Positions 11,707 to 24,627 of a stretch of DNA of 64,000 nt are shown here, piece by piece (position 1 is the stretch's first letter; the number at the start of each line of letters is the position of its first letter). The position numbers and the translations under genes were made by a program. The notes below the pieces were generated by a model. The model saw nothing but the letters and a program-made list of their open reading frames with translations, did not search any database and was not told where the DNA came from. Origin of the DNA: Romanomermis culicivorax (lineage: Eukaryota > Nematoda > Enoplea > Mermithida > Mermithidae); contig CAWUHX010000019.1 of assembly GCA_963922205.1 (NCBI GenBank), positions 1,602,278-1,666,277 of the forward strand, in the 5' to 3' direction.

Positions 11707-13388
11707 GCATATACCCCTTTTTTAGATGGAAAGCGGGGTTCCCACGGCGGTAGCATTGCTGCTAGCTCTAAATAATAAGCCAGGCGGTCGCCTGACTTCC
11801 AGGACATTCGCTCTATCATTTCTTGTCCTTTTCTAGTATAACTATTTAAAAAGTTATAATTCAGCAAAGCACTAGTTTCGTAATCGCACTCCGCTCTTGA
11901 GTGAGGCCATGCCAAGTGATAGGCCAATGGCATGAATTTACAGATGACCTCTAACTCCGCAAAGTTTCGCTCATCTAACATACCTGAGATTTTGGCCAAA
12001 TTTGGCGTATAAAAATTGGTCTTATAGGCCTGTCTGTGACCTTCAATACCCACTGGGTAGTGGTTGTTCGCTGAAAACACTTCTTCAGGAATTTGATCGG
12101 GCTTCCCGGCCTGTTGCCAGTATGGCTTGGCGTTTTCATATAACATCAAAGAAATCTTGCCATCTAAATCCCAATAGGTTCCACCTGACTTGAGATCATC
12201 CTTTGCGATGTTAACCCAGTCTGGTATCTGAATGTCCTGGATTTCGTCGTGATCACTGTCTTCAGTGTACCCATCGTCCTTCATCCGTTTATTATCTCTC
12301 GGGAGCAGTGGATAAAAACCACTTGGCAGTTGAACTCCCTGAGGATGGACGGGATTACACTCCGTGGGTGCAGTATAATAACCGGTGTTATTTCCCTGCA
12401 TTTGTACGGCCCAACGGTTGTACATTTCACATTTCATCATGTGATAGACCATGTTAGGCTGTACCTGATCGGTTTCCATGACTGGGGTGCCTAGCCCCAT
12501 TTCTCTATTTACGTTGCCTGGAATCATTAAATACTGTTGGTAAAAGTGTAAGGCAATGGTATTGATCTGTTTGGGATCAACCTTGTCATGATCGAAAATC
12601 TGCATTTGCATTAGCAGCTGATCGGCCATGCCATAGTGAATCGAGGCAAACATGACCAATAAAGAGTAATATGCATCTAGAGCAGCGTACCTAAGCTCTT
12701 CCGGCAATATACCTCTTTTGGCAAACCGATCACGGTTCGCCTTTAGTGAAAAGTCATATTGGTAAGGGCCCACGTCTATCAAATAGAATTCCGTGAACAG
12801 TCCCTTTAACCGGAAGGTTTCGGGACAAATGCCTGTCTGAAAACACTTTTTCTCCAGGTTAACCCCTACCATGGTTAGGGCGAAATGGTCTAAATTAAAG
12901 TACCGACCTTTGGTCTTCCTAAGACGTTCCCTTAAGGGCACAGTTTTATCTCTGTCCTTATTGTCTCGTCCTGCACCACATACGTTATAAATACTCACCA
13001 AATCCTCCAATACCGAGTATCCGGCAAAAAGCATGTCGGAATTCAGAAAATCGTGGAGGCTTGTGCATTCTCTGAGTTTCATGGTCGTGGTATCGATAAT
13101 GTACGTTTGACCATTGGTTAGCGCGAAGCTTACGTATCGGGCAAATTGTTTTCCCATCGGATTGTCGACCTCTCTCATTTTGAACAAGGCCGCGACTTTA
13201 TCCTGATGGACTTTTTCGATGTCAAATCCACAAACTGGTTGTCCTCTGAAGATTGAAATTTCTCGGATGAAGTGGAGTACCTGGCTGACTTTCCCGATGT
13301 CTACCATTCTAGGTTCCTTGGGATTAGCCGGCCAGTATCCAAATGTGGCTTTGAACCACTGATCCAGTTCGTGGATTCGCACGACCAT
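11397..13388 (-). CDS. Retrotransposon accessory ORF A: DEDDy 3'-5' exonuclease-like protein
   Basis: 663 codons, intact. Residues about 45-250 match the RNase D/WRN/EXD class of 3'-5' exonucleases. Exo I is GFDIE (Asp56, Glu58), Exo II is AGYSVLEDL (Asp129), and Exo III is [12 protein letters not shown] (Tyr234, Asp238). All four metal-binding acids and the DEDDy tyrosine are present, so catalysis on RNA or DNA 3' ends is plausible. The remaining 400 residues are Trp/Tyr-rich and unrecognised. The gene lies 1.2 kb behind integrase, on the same strand and between the same LTRs, where other elements carry env. The final ~35 codons run out of frame with the likely continuation in ORF B. It could be a captured host gene; the MUT-7-like exonuclease family of nematodes is one possible source (inference). 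Confidence 0.75.
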   Translation of the reverse strand: MVVRIHELDQWFKATFGYWPANPKEPRMVDIGKVSQVLHFIREISIFRGQPVCGFDIEKVHQDKVAALFKMREVDNPMGKQFARYVSFALTNGQTYIIDTTTMKLRECTSLHDFLNSDMLFAGYSVLEDLVSIYNVCGAGRDNKDRDKTVPLRERLRKTKGRYFNLDHFALTMVGVNLEKKCFQTGICPETFRLKGLFTEFYLIDVGPYQYDFSLKANRDRFAKRGILPEELRYAALDAYYSLLVMFASIHYGMADQLLMQMQIFDHDKVDPKQINTIALHFYQQYLMIPGNVNREMGLGTPVMETDQVQPNMVYHMMKCEMYNRWAVQMQGNNTGYYTAPTECNPVHPQGVQLPSGFYPLLPRDNKRMKDDGYTEDSDHDEIQDIQIPDWVNIAKDDLKSGGTYWDLDGKISLMLYENAKPYWQQAGKPDQIPEEVFSANNHYPVGIEGHRQAYKTNFYTPNLAKISGMLDERNFAELEVICKFMPLAYHLAWPHSRAECDYETSALLNYNFLNSYTRKGQEMIERMSWKSGDRLAYYLELAAMLPPWEPRFPSKKGVYAWQNRFGLVPLRFREAKEILQIGDDKSLLKDEAYKVNPYYYVTFYYVGFETLTPGLRYPMMEDASPTDYPIPMHHTTRSSSDRSLSAKASGREQLLRRCLGIH

Positions 13389-14627
13389 CTTGACGTTGTA
13401 ATCTAAACATTATAAGATACTATTATTTTTAGTGGTTATTCCCCTTTTTTCAGCGTATTTTTGGGTCTATACTACACCAGCACCACAACACCAAGCGGGT
13501 TAAGTTTTGCAGAAAATAAATTTAGTGCAGGGTTATTAGGTGAGTCACTGATATACAAACATTGAGCTGGTAGACAACTAACACCTTACCAAATCTTACC
13601 CTTGCTACCTCTATATGTTGGGGAGGGTAGACCTGATCCGATTGTCCACCACTTGATCGGACACCAATCTCTGACCAGCTGCTTGAGCGACCAACTATGC
13701 TCCATTTATGGCGCTGTATTTACAATTTTTATAGCGCTCGAGATTGATAATTTTTAATGATTTAGATATCGAAAAAGTGATATAATTTGATTTGATTTGA
13801 AAATAATTAATTTTTGATAAATTTTTGATGATAAAACTTTGAAACGGGCTGAACCCAAGGTTCCAGGTTCCCCTTGAATCGTATAGCTCTCGGTGGTATC
13901 AGGTATATTTCCAAATTGGAAATTCCCTGCTTGGCTTCGAGCTTCCGCTTCTCAGTACTCCCATTTTTCGTTCCCTCTAAGTTCTAACCTCGTCTGCCCT
14001 TTGGGGCGCTGAGCTGGTCTTCCAGTGACTTCTGGGCATTACCTGCGGTTTCCAAAAATGTTTGATAAAGATAAGTTCGAAACTTACCGTCAATAAAGAA
14101 AAATCAATTATCTTGGCGGTGCTGGGCCCTGCCAATTCGATGTGGCGCTCTGTGTGCGACCACTCACGTGTCGGAGCTTGTTGGCGGTTCCGCGCGCCCT
14201 TTCCCATTTCCTTTCTTTTCGAAATTTTTCTTTCGATTGATAAATTTATAAAATTAAAAAATTTTGAACGCTGAAAAAGTTTAATCTAGCAGTTCTGCTA
14301 ATTTCCTTTTTATCGCAGTTCGGGGAATATTTTACTTCTTCCTTCCGATGGAAGTTTAGAATTCAGATAAGCGAGACAGCTATTATTTAGTTTTGAAAAA
14401 AATGAAAAATTTGAAAAGTTAATTTTTTGGAAAAATGTCAAAAATATTTTGGGTTGACACTTTGGTCTAAAATTCCGAGGAATTTTTCCCAAAGTCTGAG
14501 ATAAATATGAAAAATTTACAAAATAAACACGAACACTACATAAACGCGATAAATATTACAAAATAATACATATTTAATTAAAATTTAGTACCTACGTGCG
14601 CGAGATATGTACATAATTTTAAAAAAT
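13389..14627 (-). other. Retrotransposon spacer between integrase and accessory ORFs
   Basis: 1.24 kb without a convincing frame; it holds only short shadow ORFs. If the accessory ORFs are expressed from a spliced or subgenomic RNA, its signals should lie here. I could not identify a promoter or decide on a splice acceptor. Confidence 0.45.
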
Positions 14628-16985
14628 TCAGTGCGAGATCGCGCATAGATTCGCCTTGAGCAAATTTCCAAATGATTTCATTTGGTTTGGCGCTCCAGTT
14701 GTAACTGTTTGTGCCATATTGGAAATTGACGTATTTTCGTCATGTGGCGCGTCCTGATTGGCTCGCGCTATTCCTGGCAAGACCCTAGTGGTCTCGTAAC
14801 GAAAATGTTTCAACCTGCTGATTGAAACAGTTTGGCGATTTAGTGGGTTGTCCCAATGTACAATGGTGACAACGTTCTCCGCTTCTCGCGATATGTCCGT
14901 AACTATGAACGGACCGGACCATGGTAGTCCTAATTTTTTCTGCTTGTCTACTTTGAGCAGAACCCAATCATTTTTCTTGAACCCATTTTGTTTCGATTTT
15001 TTATCGAAATATTTCTTCAATTTTTCAGCAGCACTCTGGATATTTTTGGCAATATCCTCGTAAAGGTTGACTAAATGATTGGTCAACAGAAATTTGTATG
15101 CCTCTGCATTGCTGTCCGGCATTACAATATCATATGCTTTCAATAAGTTTAACCCGAAGGTTGCCTCGTGACCTCTAAGCAATGAAAATGGGGATTGCCC
15201 CGTGGCTGCATGTGGTGTGGCATTGTAAGCAAACACCACGGCTCTCAAGTATCTTGGCCAATTATCTTTTTCCTCAATGGCCATTTTTCTGAGCTGTTTA
15301 ATGAGTGTCTGATTGAACCTTTCTACCATACCATTTCCTTGTGGATGGTAGGCTGTCATATAAATTTTTTGACACTCTAATAATTTGCAGATCTCTTTCA
15401 TCAGATCTGAGGTAAAACAACCTCCTCTATCGCTGAGTATTCTCCATGGAGTCCCGTGTCTAAATACAATAGCTTGTAGAAAAGTATCTACAACGGTGCT
15501 AGCTGACTGATCCGGGATCAGTTCGGCTTCAACCCACTTTGTAAAATAGTCCTGAAAGACTATGACATACGGTCTCTTCTCACTAAGTGGAGAAATACCC
15601 ACGATATCCACTGATACTATGTCAAAGGGACCTTGTGGAATAATTGGTATCAGTGGAGGAATTTCCGTGTTTCCCTGATTAGCCATTTGACGTACTGGAC
15701 AAAATTTTATCCAGTGCCTGACGTCCTTTTCAATTCCAGGCCACCAGAACCGTTTTTTAATCATAGGACCCAATCTATCAAAGTATGGTCGTAATACCTC
15801 ATCTTTTCTCTGCAAGAGGGCCATGAGATCATCTCTAATTAGCCCTTTTGGCAACTCATTTTCTTTAGGGTCTGCCAAAGTAAACTCCTGTTCTTTTTCT
15901 GGGTATAACCAGGTAACTCTCTTTTCCTTACTTTTTTCCTGGTTTCCCCTACTTACCTTTTCCTTACCCTGATTGCCATCAGGCTGGATCTGAGCCTGAT
16001 CACTCTTCTCCACTTCTTTCGCCATGCTCCTTGTAGTTACAGCATTTACCAAGTCTGCAGGCGAGATTGATTCTGGATCACCCTCAGAATCTTCTGGATA
16101 TATCTGGGTGAATCTCGGACTTATATCAGTCCTCTGATTTTTCTTACCTTTAGGCTCCGGATATAACGGAGTACCATCTTCAGGATTCGGATCTGTCAGA
16201 ATTCTGAATCTCTTTACCAAATTGAGATGCTTTTTCTCAATTAGCTGTGCCTCAAGATCTTTCAGATTTCCAGACTCTCGTTTATCCTCTGAGAACATAT
16301 GTTCCCATTTTGGCGGTATCTTTTCCGCTTGATCGTCTGGTTCATCCATCCTGGACAAAAAGTCTGCCATGGCATTCTGTTTTCCAGGCACATACTCTAG
16401 CTTATGGTTCAACTGAGAGGTGAATGAATACCATCTCTTTAATTTACCATTGGTCATGGCATTGACCTTCATTGACAACAAAGGCTTGTGATCAGTTCTT
16501 ATGATCACCGTATGACCTACTAGGTCGTGCTTGTATAACTTTAAGCCATACACTATTGCCAAGCACTCCCTTTCCGTGGCTGACCACTTTTTCTCGTCCG
16601 CTTTTAAAATTCTGCTGTTATACGCAATTACCCAGCGGTCGGACTTGGTCTCCTGGTAAAAGACTGCTCCTAGTGCTGTTCCACTGGCATCTGTCTGAAG
16701 GACAAAGTCCGCAGACCCGTCCAAAACCGGATACCTTAGAAATGGCACTGACAATAGTGCTTCTTTCAGGCTCCTAAAAGCCTGATGGTGAACCTCCGTA
16801 ATTTCCCAAACACAGTTCTTCCCAGTTAATTTATACAATGGTTCAGCGTGTTTAGCTAACCCTGGTATGAATTTTTTACACCACTGCAACATACCTAAAA
16901 ACCTTTGCAGTTTACGTTTAGACTCTGGGAATGGGAAATCATTGATAGCTTTGACCTTTTTCGGATCTGGGGAAACTCCATCCAA
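14628..16985 (-). pseudogene. pol: pol 3' part: RNase H and integrase
   Basis: 785 open codons. The N-terminal part is the RT connection and RNase H, with the catalytic FVLQTDASG near residue 99 and a later RTDHKPLL. Integrase follows: VSVDIVG, SDRGGCF and GMVERFNQTL carry the D, D and E of the catalytic triad. A GPF module (WSGPFIVTD) and a basic tail end the protein, typical of Ty3/Gypsy. The zinc-binding region appears damaged: the usual CxxC is CPVRQ, and the paired histidines are not evident. Upstream, in-frame stops separate it from the RT ORF, so this copy cannot make an intact Pol without suppression. Confidence 0.85.
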
Positions 16986-17924
16986 ATTTAAGATATGTCC
17001 TAAAAAGTGAACTCTCTCAGGCAGGAATTAACACTTCTCTGGCTTCAAGGTCAAATGAGCCTTTCTTAGAGCTTGCAGGACTAGCTCTAGATTAACTAGG
17101 TGTTCCTCAAACGTATTTCAGAACACAATAATATCGTCTATATAAACTAGACCGATTTTCCACACCTATGGATGCAAAACTCTTTCCATCATACGCTGGA
17201 ATTCGGCTGGCGCATTCTTTAGGCCAAATGGCATGACTTTAAACTGATACAGACCTTCTTGGCATATGAAAGCAGTTTTTTCTTTGCTTTCCTCATCCAT
17301 TGGCACTTGCCAATACCCTGATTTGAGATCTAAGGTGGTATAAAACTTTGCTTTACCTAAACAGTCTAGATAGTCATCCATTCTAGGAATGGGATACTTA
17401 TCATCCTTGGTAACATCATTTATACCCCTGAAGTCCACTACTGGTCGCTTGGTACCATCCTTTTTACCTACAAGGAATAACGGAGCTGCCCAAGGCGACT
17501 TTGATGGCTCTATTACACCCTTTTTGAGCATATCTTGGACATGCTCACAAACACGTGGCCGTAAATTAATAGCAGTCCTGTGGTACCTTTTTGCCACAGG
17601 GGCTGCATCGCCTGTATTTATTTTACAGGTCAAATAGGGTGTAGTAGTCGGAGGATCATTGGGCAAGCTGAACACATCTCTATATTTTGCGAGACATCGT
17701 AGAGCTTGTTCCAATTGCTCTGATGGTATGTTGGATTTAGCCAGCATGTTGTACAAAGCTTCCTTGAATGCTTTCTCATCCGATTGAGGAGCTTCAGGTC
17801 TAGCTTGAACTGCACAAGTTTGCAGCTTCTCCAAATCCTCAACTATCTTCCCCTTCAGTTGATCTTGGTTATCAGTATCACACAACACTGAATTAGTATG
17901 GCCAATTATTTGATTTCTTTTCAA
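16986..17924 (-). pseudogene. pol: pol middle part: reverse transcriptase, interrupted
   Basis: The open part (17924-17166, 252 codons) holds RT fingers and palm: VVDFRGIND, LDLKSGYWQVPM (about residues 198-209) and FGLKNAPAEFQ (233-243). The catalytic YIDD box lies just beyond, near 17120-17135, in the same frame but behind a TAG at 17166. A TGA near 17115 and a TAA near 17028 follow before the RNase H frame opens. The 5' end joins the preceding segment through a frame break near 17925. Sequence order and motifs are Ty3/Gypsy. Confidence 0.85.
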
Positions 17925-18142
17925 ATGGCATCCTGATCCTGTTTGTTGGATACCATAACTACAAAATCATCTTTGGTACCATCAACTATGGTACTGTCAA
18001 TGTGGAACCTTTCCTCATTTTCCTCAGACTCTATAATGATTCCATTAAGGCGATTTTCACCTACCTTATCCCAAAGTTTTGCTCTCAGAAGTATATCAGT
18101 ACCACTTGGTAAGTAGATTGGATTTACACTCACCACTGGCAC
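17921..18142 (-). pseudogene. pol fragment between protease and RT
   Basis: 73 open codons in the same frame as the protease and separated from it by an in-frame TAA near 18176. It is probably the protease-RT linker. It ends about at the frame break that precedes the RT ORF. Confidence 0.55.
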
Positions 18143-18175
18143 TGAAACCTTTAGCAGGCAAATCTTTGGCTGATA

Positions 18176-18769
18176 TTAGTCGGCGGCGCTCATTGTGGAT
18201 TCCGTGGTGCTCGTGGTCATGACCTCTCCACAATTCGATTGGGGCTGGTCCGGCGTTACGTATATCCGCTGTTGACGGTTGTTGAGCGTCATCATCCTAT
18301 TTCTGAAATCTATTATGGCTCCTACCTGAGGATGAGCCAAAAAGTCTGTTCCTACAATAACATTTTCACCTGCTTCAGGTATAACAATTGCTTTAACGGA
18401 AAACTGTCCACACAATGTATCCATCCTAAATTGGATATACCCATGGGCTTGGACTGTCTTACTGTTGGCTACAGTAACATTTAATATCCTCGGATATTCA
18501 GTATAATCTGGGCCCAAAGTTTCCTTTAGAAACTTAGCCAACATGACAGTACACTGAGCTCCTGTGTCAATTAAAGCCAGTGTCTTACGACCTCCTATAA
18601 CAACCTCAATATGGAATGGGGCTGTTCTGGGGTACGTATCCAGCAAATGTTGTTCCTGAGGACTAGCTGGTGTGCCTCTCCTTACTACTTGTACCGATGG
18701 TACTACCATTTGTGGTGCAATTGCATTCATTTGCACAATGCTACCTAATACAACGTTTGGGCAGTTCAC
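18176..18769 (-). pseudogene. pro: pro: retropepsin-like aspartyl protease
   Basis: The active-site motif LIDTGAQ is at about residue 68, followed by a flap region and a second hydrophobic segment with VIVGTDFL, as in retroviral and Gypsy proteases, which act as dimers to cut Gag-Pol. It continues the gag frame directly, with one TAG (near 18772) between them. Stop suppression at a gag-pro boundary is known in some retroelements, but other stops in this copy make simple decay equally likely. Confidence 0.8.
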
Positions 18770-18772
18770 TCT

Positions 18773-21285
18773 CTAATTTACTTCACCTAAAGGACTCATT
18801 TGTGATTGCCTTGCAACCATTACACTTGAATAATCCTTCTGAGGTGGCTGATTTGTGAATTGATCCTGTTGAAGAGTCTGATTTGGTCCCATAATAGCTT
18901 GAGGTGGCTGAGGTTGCTGTATTGCAGCTTGTTGCTGGTATTGCTGCATCTGTTGGAACTGCTTCTGCAGCTCCCTTTGTTTCTTGAATTCCAGAAATTT
19001 GTTGTAATCGGAATTCTGTTGATAACTCTCATGGCTATCCTGATAACCTGAATAGCCTATATTATATGCACCTCTGCCTCTACTATTAAAATTAGCATTA
19101 GGGTATCCTCCTCTACCTCTATAGTTACCTCTAGCAAAAGTGTTGAAGCCTCCCCTGTTGAAGGTAGGGAAGCTGGCTCTGCCTCTGCTCCTGCGCTCGG
19201 ACAACACTCTCAATGTCCTGCAGTCTGCAGTATTATGTGTTATGTTCTTATGGAACTCACACCATGGCTTTGTCGGATCTCGGGAAACTTGACCTCCCTG
19301 ACTGGTACTAGGTATGGCCACATCAGACCGATTTTCCATTTGCCTACCATCAACCTTTTGGTGGAGCTGATCGAACCTTTCGACCAGTTGTACCATCTCT
19401 TTAGAAATCTTCAATAGAAGGGATTCTTTCTTACCTTTTTCGGTCTGAGCCCTAGGGGCTTCCCAAACTGGAATCTCTTCTATTTCAGGAGAATCACTCC
19501 TTGACCTTTGGGTTTGGGCCTGTACCTGATTACCTACAGTTTGATATGGTTGCCGAAACCTTTGTCTCTGGCCTTGTTGATATCCTTCTGACTGATTCCT
19601 AGCAACTACGGCAATTTCAGGATCATACCCACTAGGCATACCTACTTCATTAATAACAATAGGATCCTGTTGTGTACCCTTGGGTCCATATCTTTGAAAG
19701 GCATTCCTATATCTACGTTCAATGTCATGAACCTCTACTGCTAGATCATACCAGGTTCTAAAGGTATGTTTGGAATTCTTTAGTTCAGACTGGAATGTGG
19801 GGTCACTTTTATATATGAAGGTGTCAATAATCAGTCTCTGTTTTGACTGATAATCTAAATCACCCTTTACTAGTTCCACTAATATGCTGACCCTTTTTAG
19901 AAACTCTACGGCCTGTTCATTGGGTCTTTGTTAGATCTCAAATAATTCCCTGGTTAACATTTCCAGGTTACACTCAGGTGCAAAGACATTTATGATGGCC
20001 CTCCTGGCCTCCCTATAGGTCATGTTGTCTCCTGCAACAGCCTTCGGTCTACCTTTAGAAAGCTTCAGCAGTGCTTCATACTTAGCTGATTCGGGTGTAT
20101 CCCTACGGAATTCCCCTTCAAGTGCTGTTAAGAAGCTAAGCACCTGCTGATTCACCATACCCTCATCTAAAAGTTTGGGTAACACACCTTTAACGATATT
20201 CCTGACTACAATCTCTTGTGCCAAATTATTTGATGGCACTTCCCTCTGATCATAAGCTGCTGTTAATACTGGATCAAGATCAGAGTTGAGGGATTGCAGC
20301 ATAATTCGGTTTGGATCTCGTTAGGTGGTACGCCTCCTTGATTTGATGGGATATTGTCTCTGTCAAACCTGTAGTCCCTATATGGGAAACATGCCAATTG
20401 ATCTGGTCTAAGGGTATTTGGATCAACTATGTTTTCTCTACCATCATAGACCACTCTTGTTAAAGTTGGATGCTGCGAAGCTATCTGATTTTGATTCCTG
20501 AAGTCTGCCGATTGCTCAGCTCCTTCGAATCGAAGATCTCTAGCTGGACCTCTCCAACTTTTGGGCTCAAAGTTAAGCCTTTGCCCTTCATCAAATTCAG
20601 GCCTATTACTAGGCCCTGCGCCTGCATTCATTTCAGCAGTGAGACGGTTGTTTCTTTCTGCACCCCTAACACATGGTCTAACCTGTCTATCCGGCTCCTG
20701 TCGGCGCCTGTCGGCTTCCCTTTTATTGTCCTCAGTGGCGGCATTCGCGATTATGTCGAACAAAGCTTCGACGGTCCCTTTCAATTTGCGTAGCTGCGTC
20801 GCCAACTCTTGATTGGTTATTTCGGGAGCTCTTTCCTGCGGCTGGAATCGCTCTTGATCTCGTTGGATCCCCTCTAATCGTGGATCAATTTCGGGGTCCC
20901 TTTCTTCCAAATTTGGTCGAATTTTGGGCGTAATGACGTCCCTTTTTGGTCCTGCTAATTCGACCTTTGGCGGCGGTGACCTTTTCAAATTTCGCGGCGG
21001 CGGTCCATTGGCGTCTGGGTTCGGATTCGCCGGGCCTGCCTCTTGCGGATCGATGGCAATCGCTGGTGGACGATCAATTGGTACGCCTGCATCTTGCGGC
21101 GTAAAATGCATTGCATTTTGCTGCAATGGTTGAACCCTCGCGGGAGTTTGATCTGGGATCACTGGGTCCGGAGCAGCATGCCATTGCTGATCTCCGTCTC
21201 CCAAATTGACAAGATTCCCAGCACTCGCCACTCTGGGTGGTGATCTATGTAAAGTATTACCTCTTGGTATCCTTTCATTAGGCAT
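18773..21285 (-). pseudogene. gag: gag, broken by a frame shift and a stop
   Basis: Three open segments follow each other: 21285-20263, 20302-19931 and 19879-18773. A frame break falls near 20300 and an in-frame TAA near 19930. The first segment is Pro/Arg/Asp-rich. The middle and third look helical and capsid-like. The last part is Gln/Arg/Gly-rich with a zinc-knuckle variant, CEFHKNITHNTADC (CxxHx4Hx4C), found in some Gypsy Gag proteins. RG-rich repeats and Gln runs follow. Gag would package element RNA in the cytoplasm; this copy needs two repairs to be whole. Confidence 0.8.
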
Positions 21286-21362
21286 TTTAAAACCTGCTAA
21301 CCTTCAATAGAAACCTGGAGGATTTTCTTTTCTCCTAGTCTGACTACGAAGTTCCGTGGTAA

Positions 21363-21379
21363 GGAGTTAAAAGCCACCA
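21363..21379 (-). promoter_or_regulatory. Candidate primer-binding site
   Basis: Two bases inside the 5' LTR the minus strand reads TGGTGGCTTTTAACTCC. A start of TGG is expected for pairing with a tRNA 3' CCA. I cannot assign the tRNA species. Confidence 0.5.
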
Positions 21380-21381
21380 CT

Positions 21382-22003
21382 TGTTGTGCAGGTCTTTCCT
21401 TAAGAGTCGTAAGAAAAGATGGTGCTTTCGGGTCTGATCTGACCTGTTAGAACTAATCCCCTGGCTAGGCCTCGGTGATAGTGCAACAGTCCAAATATCC
21501 CCGACCTACAGCAACAAAGATAAACTTTACTCTAAAAAGTGGGGCCTCACCAAGGAGCTCTGCAGTCTCCTAGCTGAGACAAGGAATCCCCTCAGGGATA
21601 AACGTACTTGGGTATAACCCGTAAGGGGTTTCCCAAAGCTTACCTGGTGTAAGCTGGCGCCTGGGCCTCTGGCCCTCCGCCTTCGTCAGTCGCTAATAAT
21701 ATCTAAATAAACAAACAAATATATTAAACAATATATCCGACGAAATATGTAAAAGAATGTGGACTGACCACAATGAATATTATGCAAATTAAAGACGGAA
21801 GTGCTGGGAAACTTTTAATGGACGCCAGCAATAACAAAATATAATAAAAAGGCGATAATAGTGAATGAATGATTTCACTATATCTTTTTGGTCTTTCTTT
21901 GGTGCTCCATTTCTATGCAAATGTCTGCGCTGCTGGTCGTCCATCTTTGTCGATTTGAATTTCGATTTCCCCACGCCAATTGACATCAACAGGGTGCCCA
22001 ACA
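21382..22003 (-). repeat. 5' LTR of the retrotransposon
   Basis: 622 bp, TGTTG...CAACA on the plus strand. It would hold the element promoter on the minus strand; I could not point to a TATA box with confidence. The right flank GTTG starts the target duplication. Confidence 0.9.
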
Positions 22004-22897
22004 GTTGCATACTGTGACATCTATACATGTAGTTGAATCATATTTTTGACCTGAATGGTAAATTCTGTCATTTGTCAAGTTATTTTACCAAATTGGTTAC
22101 TTAATTTTCAATGAAGATTTACTAAGAAGTTGATCACTCAATTTGCAATGAAGACATTAATGTGTAAAAATTATGAATATGCAAAGTAAGTGTTTCCTAC
22201 TGCAAGTGTACTTGCACATTTTGATTGTGTCTTTCTTCCCCCAACGTCTCTTTTCGGCAAATATTCCAATAGTCCGAAAGTCGATATTCACCGTAGGTCC
22301 CGATTCCCTGAATAATGAATAAATCTCCTATTTCCCCAAAAAATGCATTAGTCCCTTTTCCCTGAACATCCCGATTTCCCGAATACTAGGGAAAGGATGG
22401 ATCCATTTTGAATCTGGGTCCTAAACAGCAGGTCCGACCGGATCCAGATCAGATCTGCATCCTGTATATAGCACATATGTGAATGAATAATCATGTATAT
22501 ATATTCAATTTTTCAAAATCAATTTATATAAATTGATATTTCTCAGCAGTTCAAGAGCTATTAATCTTTGGAATGAGAAGCAAATTGAAGCAAGAGCCCA
22601 AAATCTTTAGACTAGGCATTTTTGCAAGCTTCTATCTGCACCATGCAGGAATGATTGATTTTTATTTTTCTTTTGCGCGTTTTATTTCTCGATTTTTTTC
22701 GTATTTTTCATATTTTTCGCATTTTTTGTATTTCGCATTCGTCGAGACGAGTAATACACATTTTTTGAGAAGAGCAAAATCCAAAAGTAAAAAGCGGTAC
22801 CGCGCGGCGCTGCGCGGCGCCGCTTGTTAGTATGAATAGGACACGGCGCCGCGCGGTACCGCGCGGTACCTCGCGGCGAAGTATGACAGGGCCTTAA

Positions 22898-24627
22898 TAT
22901 TCTATGTCTATCGTTACAACACACTGGAAGCTATGCTCACTTCAAGTAAACCATTTTTGACATCAATATTTTTACTTCATTTTTTTAACGTTCATGTACT
23001 CAGACATGCTCAGTTATTATACTGCATTTGTATTTTTTAATGAATAAAAAATGGGTTGACTGAATATTGCACATCTGAGATCGGTTGAAAAAACATCCCC
23101 TTCAGAAAGGGGGTCTCCTTCGACCATCGACTAGAGAAATTTTCGGGATTTTAATCTCGATTAAGGTTTTGAGGATCTGTCCTGGTGTGTAAAGAAAGTT
23201 AATGTGGTATGTACAGAAAGGTAATAGTTCAAGAGTCCTTCAGGAATGAAATTGGCTGAAAAGTTCCCTCCGTGAAGGGGATGTTTTTACAAGTGAGCCC
23301 TTTTTTCTAAGCTGCAACGGTTAATTTATTTGATAATCACGAATTTCAAATTGTATTTTTTACAAATTTAGGGTTCCTTCTTGATTGATGGCTGCCGAAT
23401 GTTCCGAAATTGGTTTCGAAGCATGTAGAAATCACATCATATTTCATTGAGCGTTTTTTTTTAATTCAGAACTGAAATTTATAACTTTATTTTTATGTGA
23501 ATTGATTGATTTTTCACGAATCATCAGGAAAATAATACACCAGTACCCAGTTTCCTTTTAGTTTTTAGTTTTATCTTAAGCTGCACTAGCCAGTCAATCT
23601 CTTTCGAACACCAATATGAATATGAATATCACGTGACATGTAAATACCACATTAATTGAAAAATGAACGAAAAGTAAGTATCATTCTCAAGGTCGTTTAC
23701 ACAAATTCTTACGGCATGATTTTTCACTCAAAAAATAGTAGGGGTAAGCATTTCAAGAAAAACAGACCATAGAGTAGCTTTCCTACCTGCTATGGTTACT
23801 GTAGGGCGGCGCTTTTAGGCGGGTCGTTTTCTGGACCACTCTGGATATTCTAAATTTGTACATGTTATGATGTATTGTATCTTTCGATAGCCAACAGTAG
23901 TTAGGGTGAATTTTAGATAGTTATTTGGCTTGCAAATTTGCGAGGAAGTTTTCCATACGGAAGTCGCTTACGCTCATTATGATCAAGTTTCTATCAGTTT
24001 CTCAATCAAATACGAGTTCTTAATTTTCGAGGAACTTTTTCAAGGAACAAGGGTCAGTATATTATGTATTTTCCGTGGTTCCTACGCATACATGCACAGC
24101 GTGGAAATTCTGCTGGGAATCGGGCAATTTAGGGTGGGTCAGTAAAATTTTTTTCTGATATACTTTTCCGTTAAGAATTCGTGAATTTTTGTCTTCCGTC
24201 ATTTTCTTCATAAGTTTTATCAATTTTTATGATTCCCCAAAATCTTGTATGGGAGGTAAAATCTGCCGGGATTTAGCCAAGAATCTGCGGAGGCCAGTCG
24301 GAATCTTCTGAGTGGTCGGAACCCTCCAAATCCACCACGTCAGTGTTTGCCAATACATTATTCGAAGCAGTCGTATACGTTTCATTGTAAATAGGTCGCT
24401 TTAACAAGGCTCAGATAACTGCTGGTAGTAGGATGCAGATCTTTTTACGCTAACAGTAGATTGATCATTTTATCGAAATAATTGTTGGAATTTTATCAAT
24501 ACTCAGTGGTCATCGATGAACGTCTGAGTTTCCATAGAAGTAAATTTTACGAAGATCCTGTGGTGTATCACGTTTTTTGGATTTTTTTCGAAATGAGCCA
24601 AGTATGACCATCATTCAGATTTTAGGA
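22898..24627. other. Intergenic with MITE relic
   Basis: No gene is supported. Sequence at about 23700-23775 (TTTTTCACTC then CAAGAAAAACAGACCATAG) matches the right end of the MITE at 58472-58721. An open frame at 23930-24145 has no supporting features. Confidence 0.4.
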
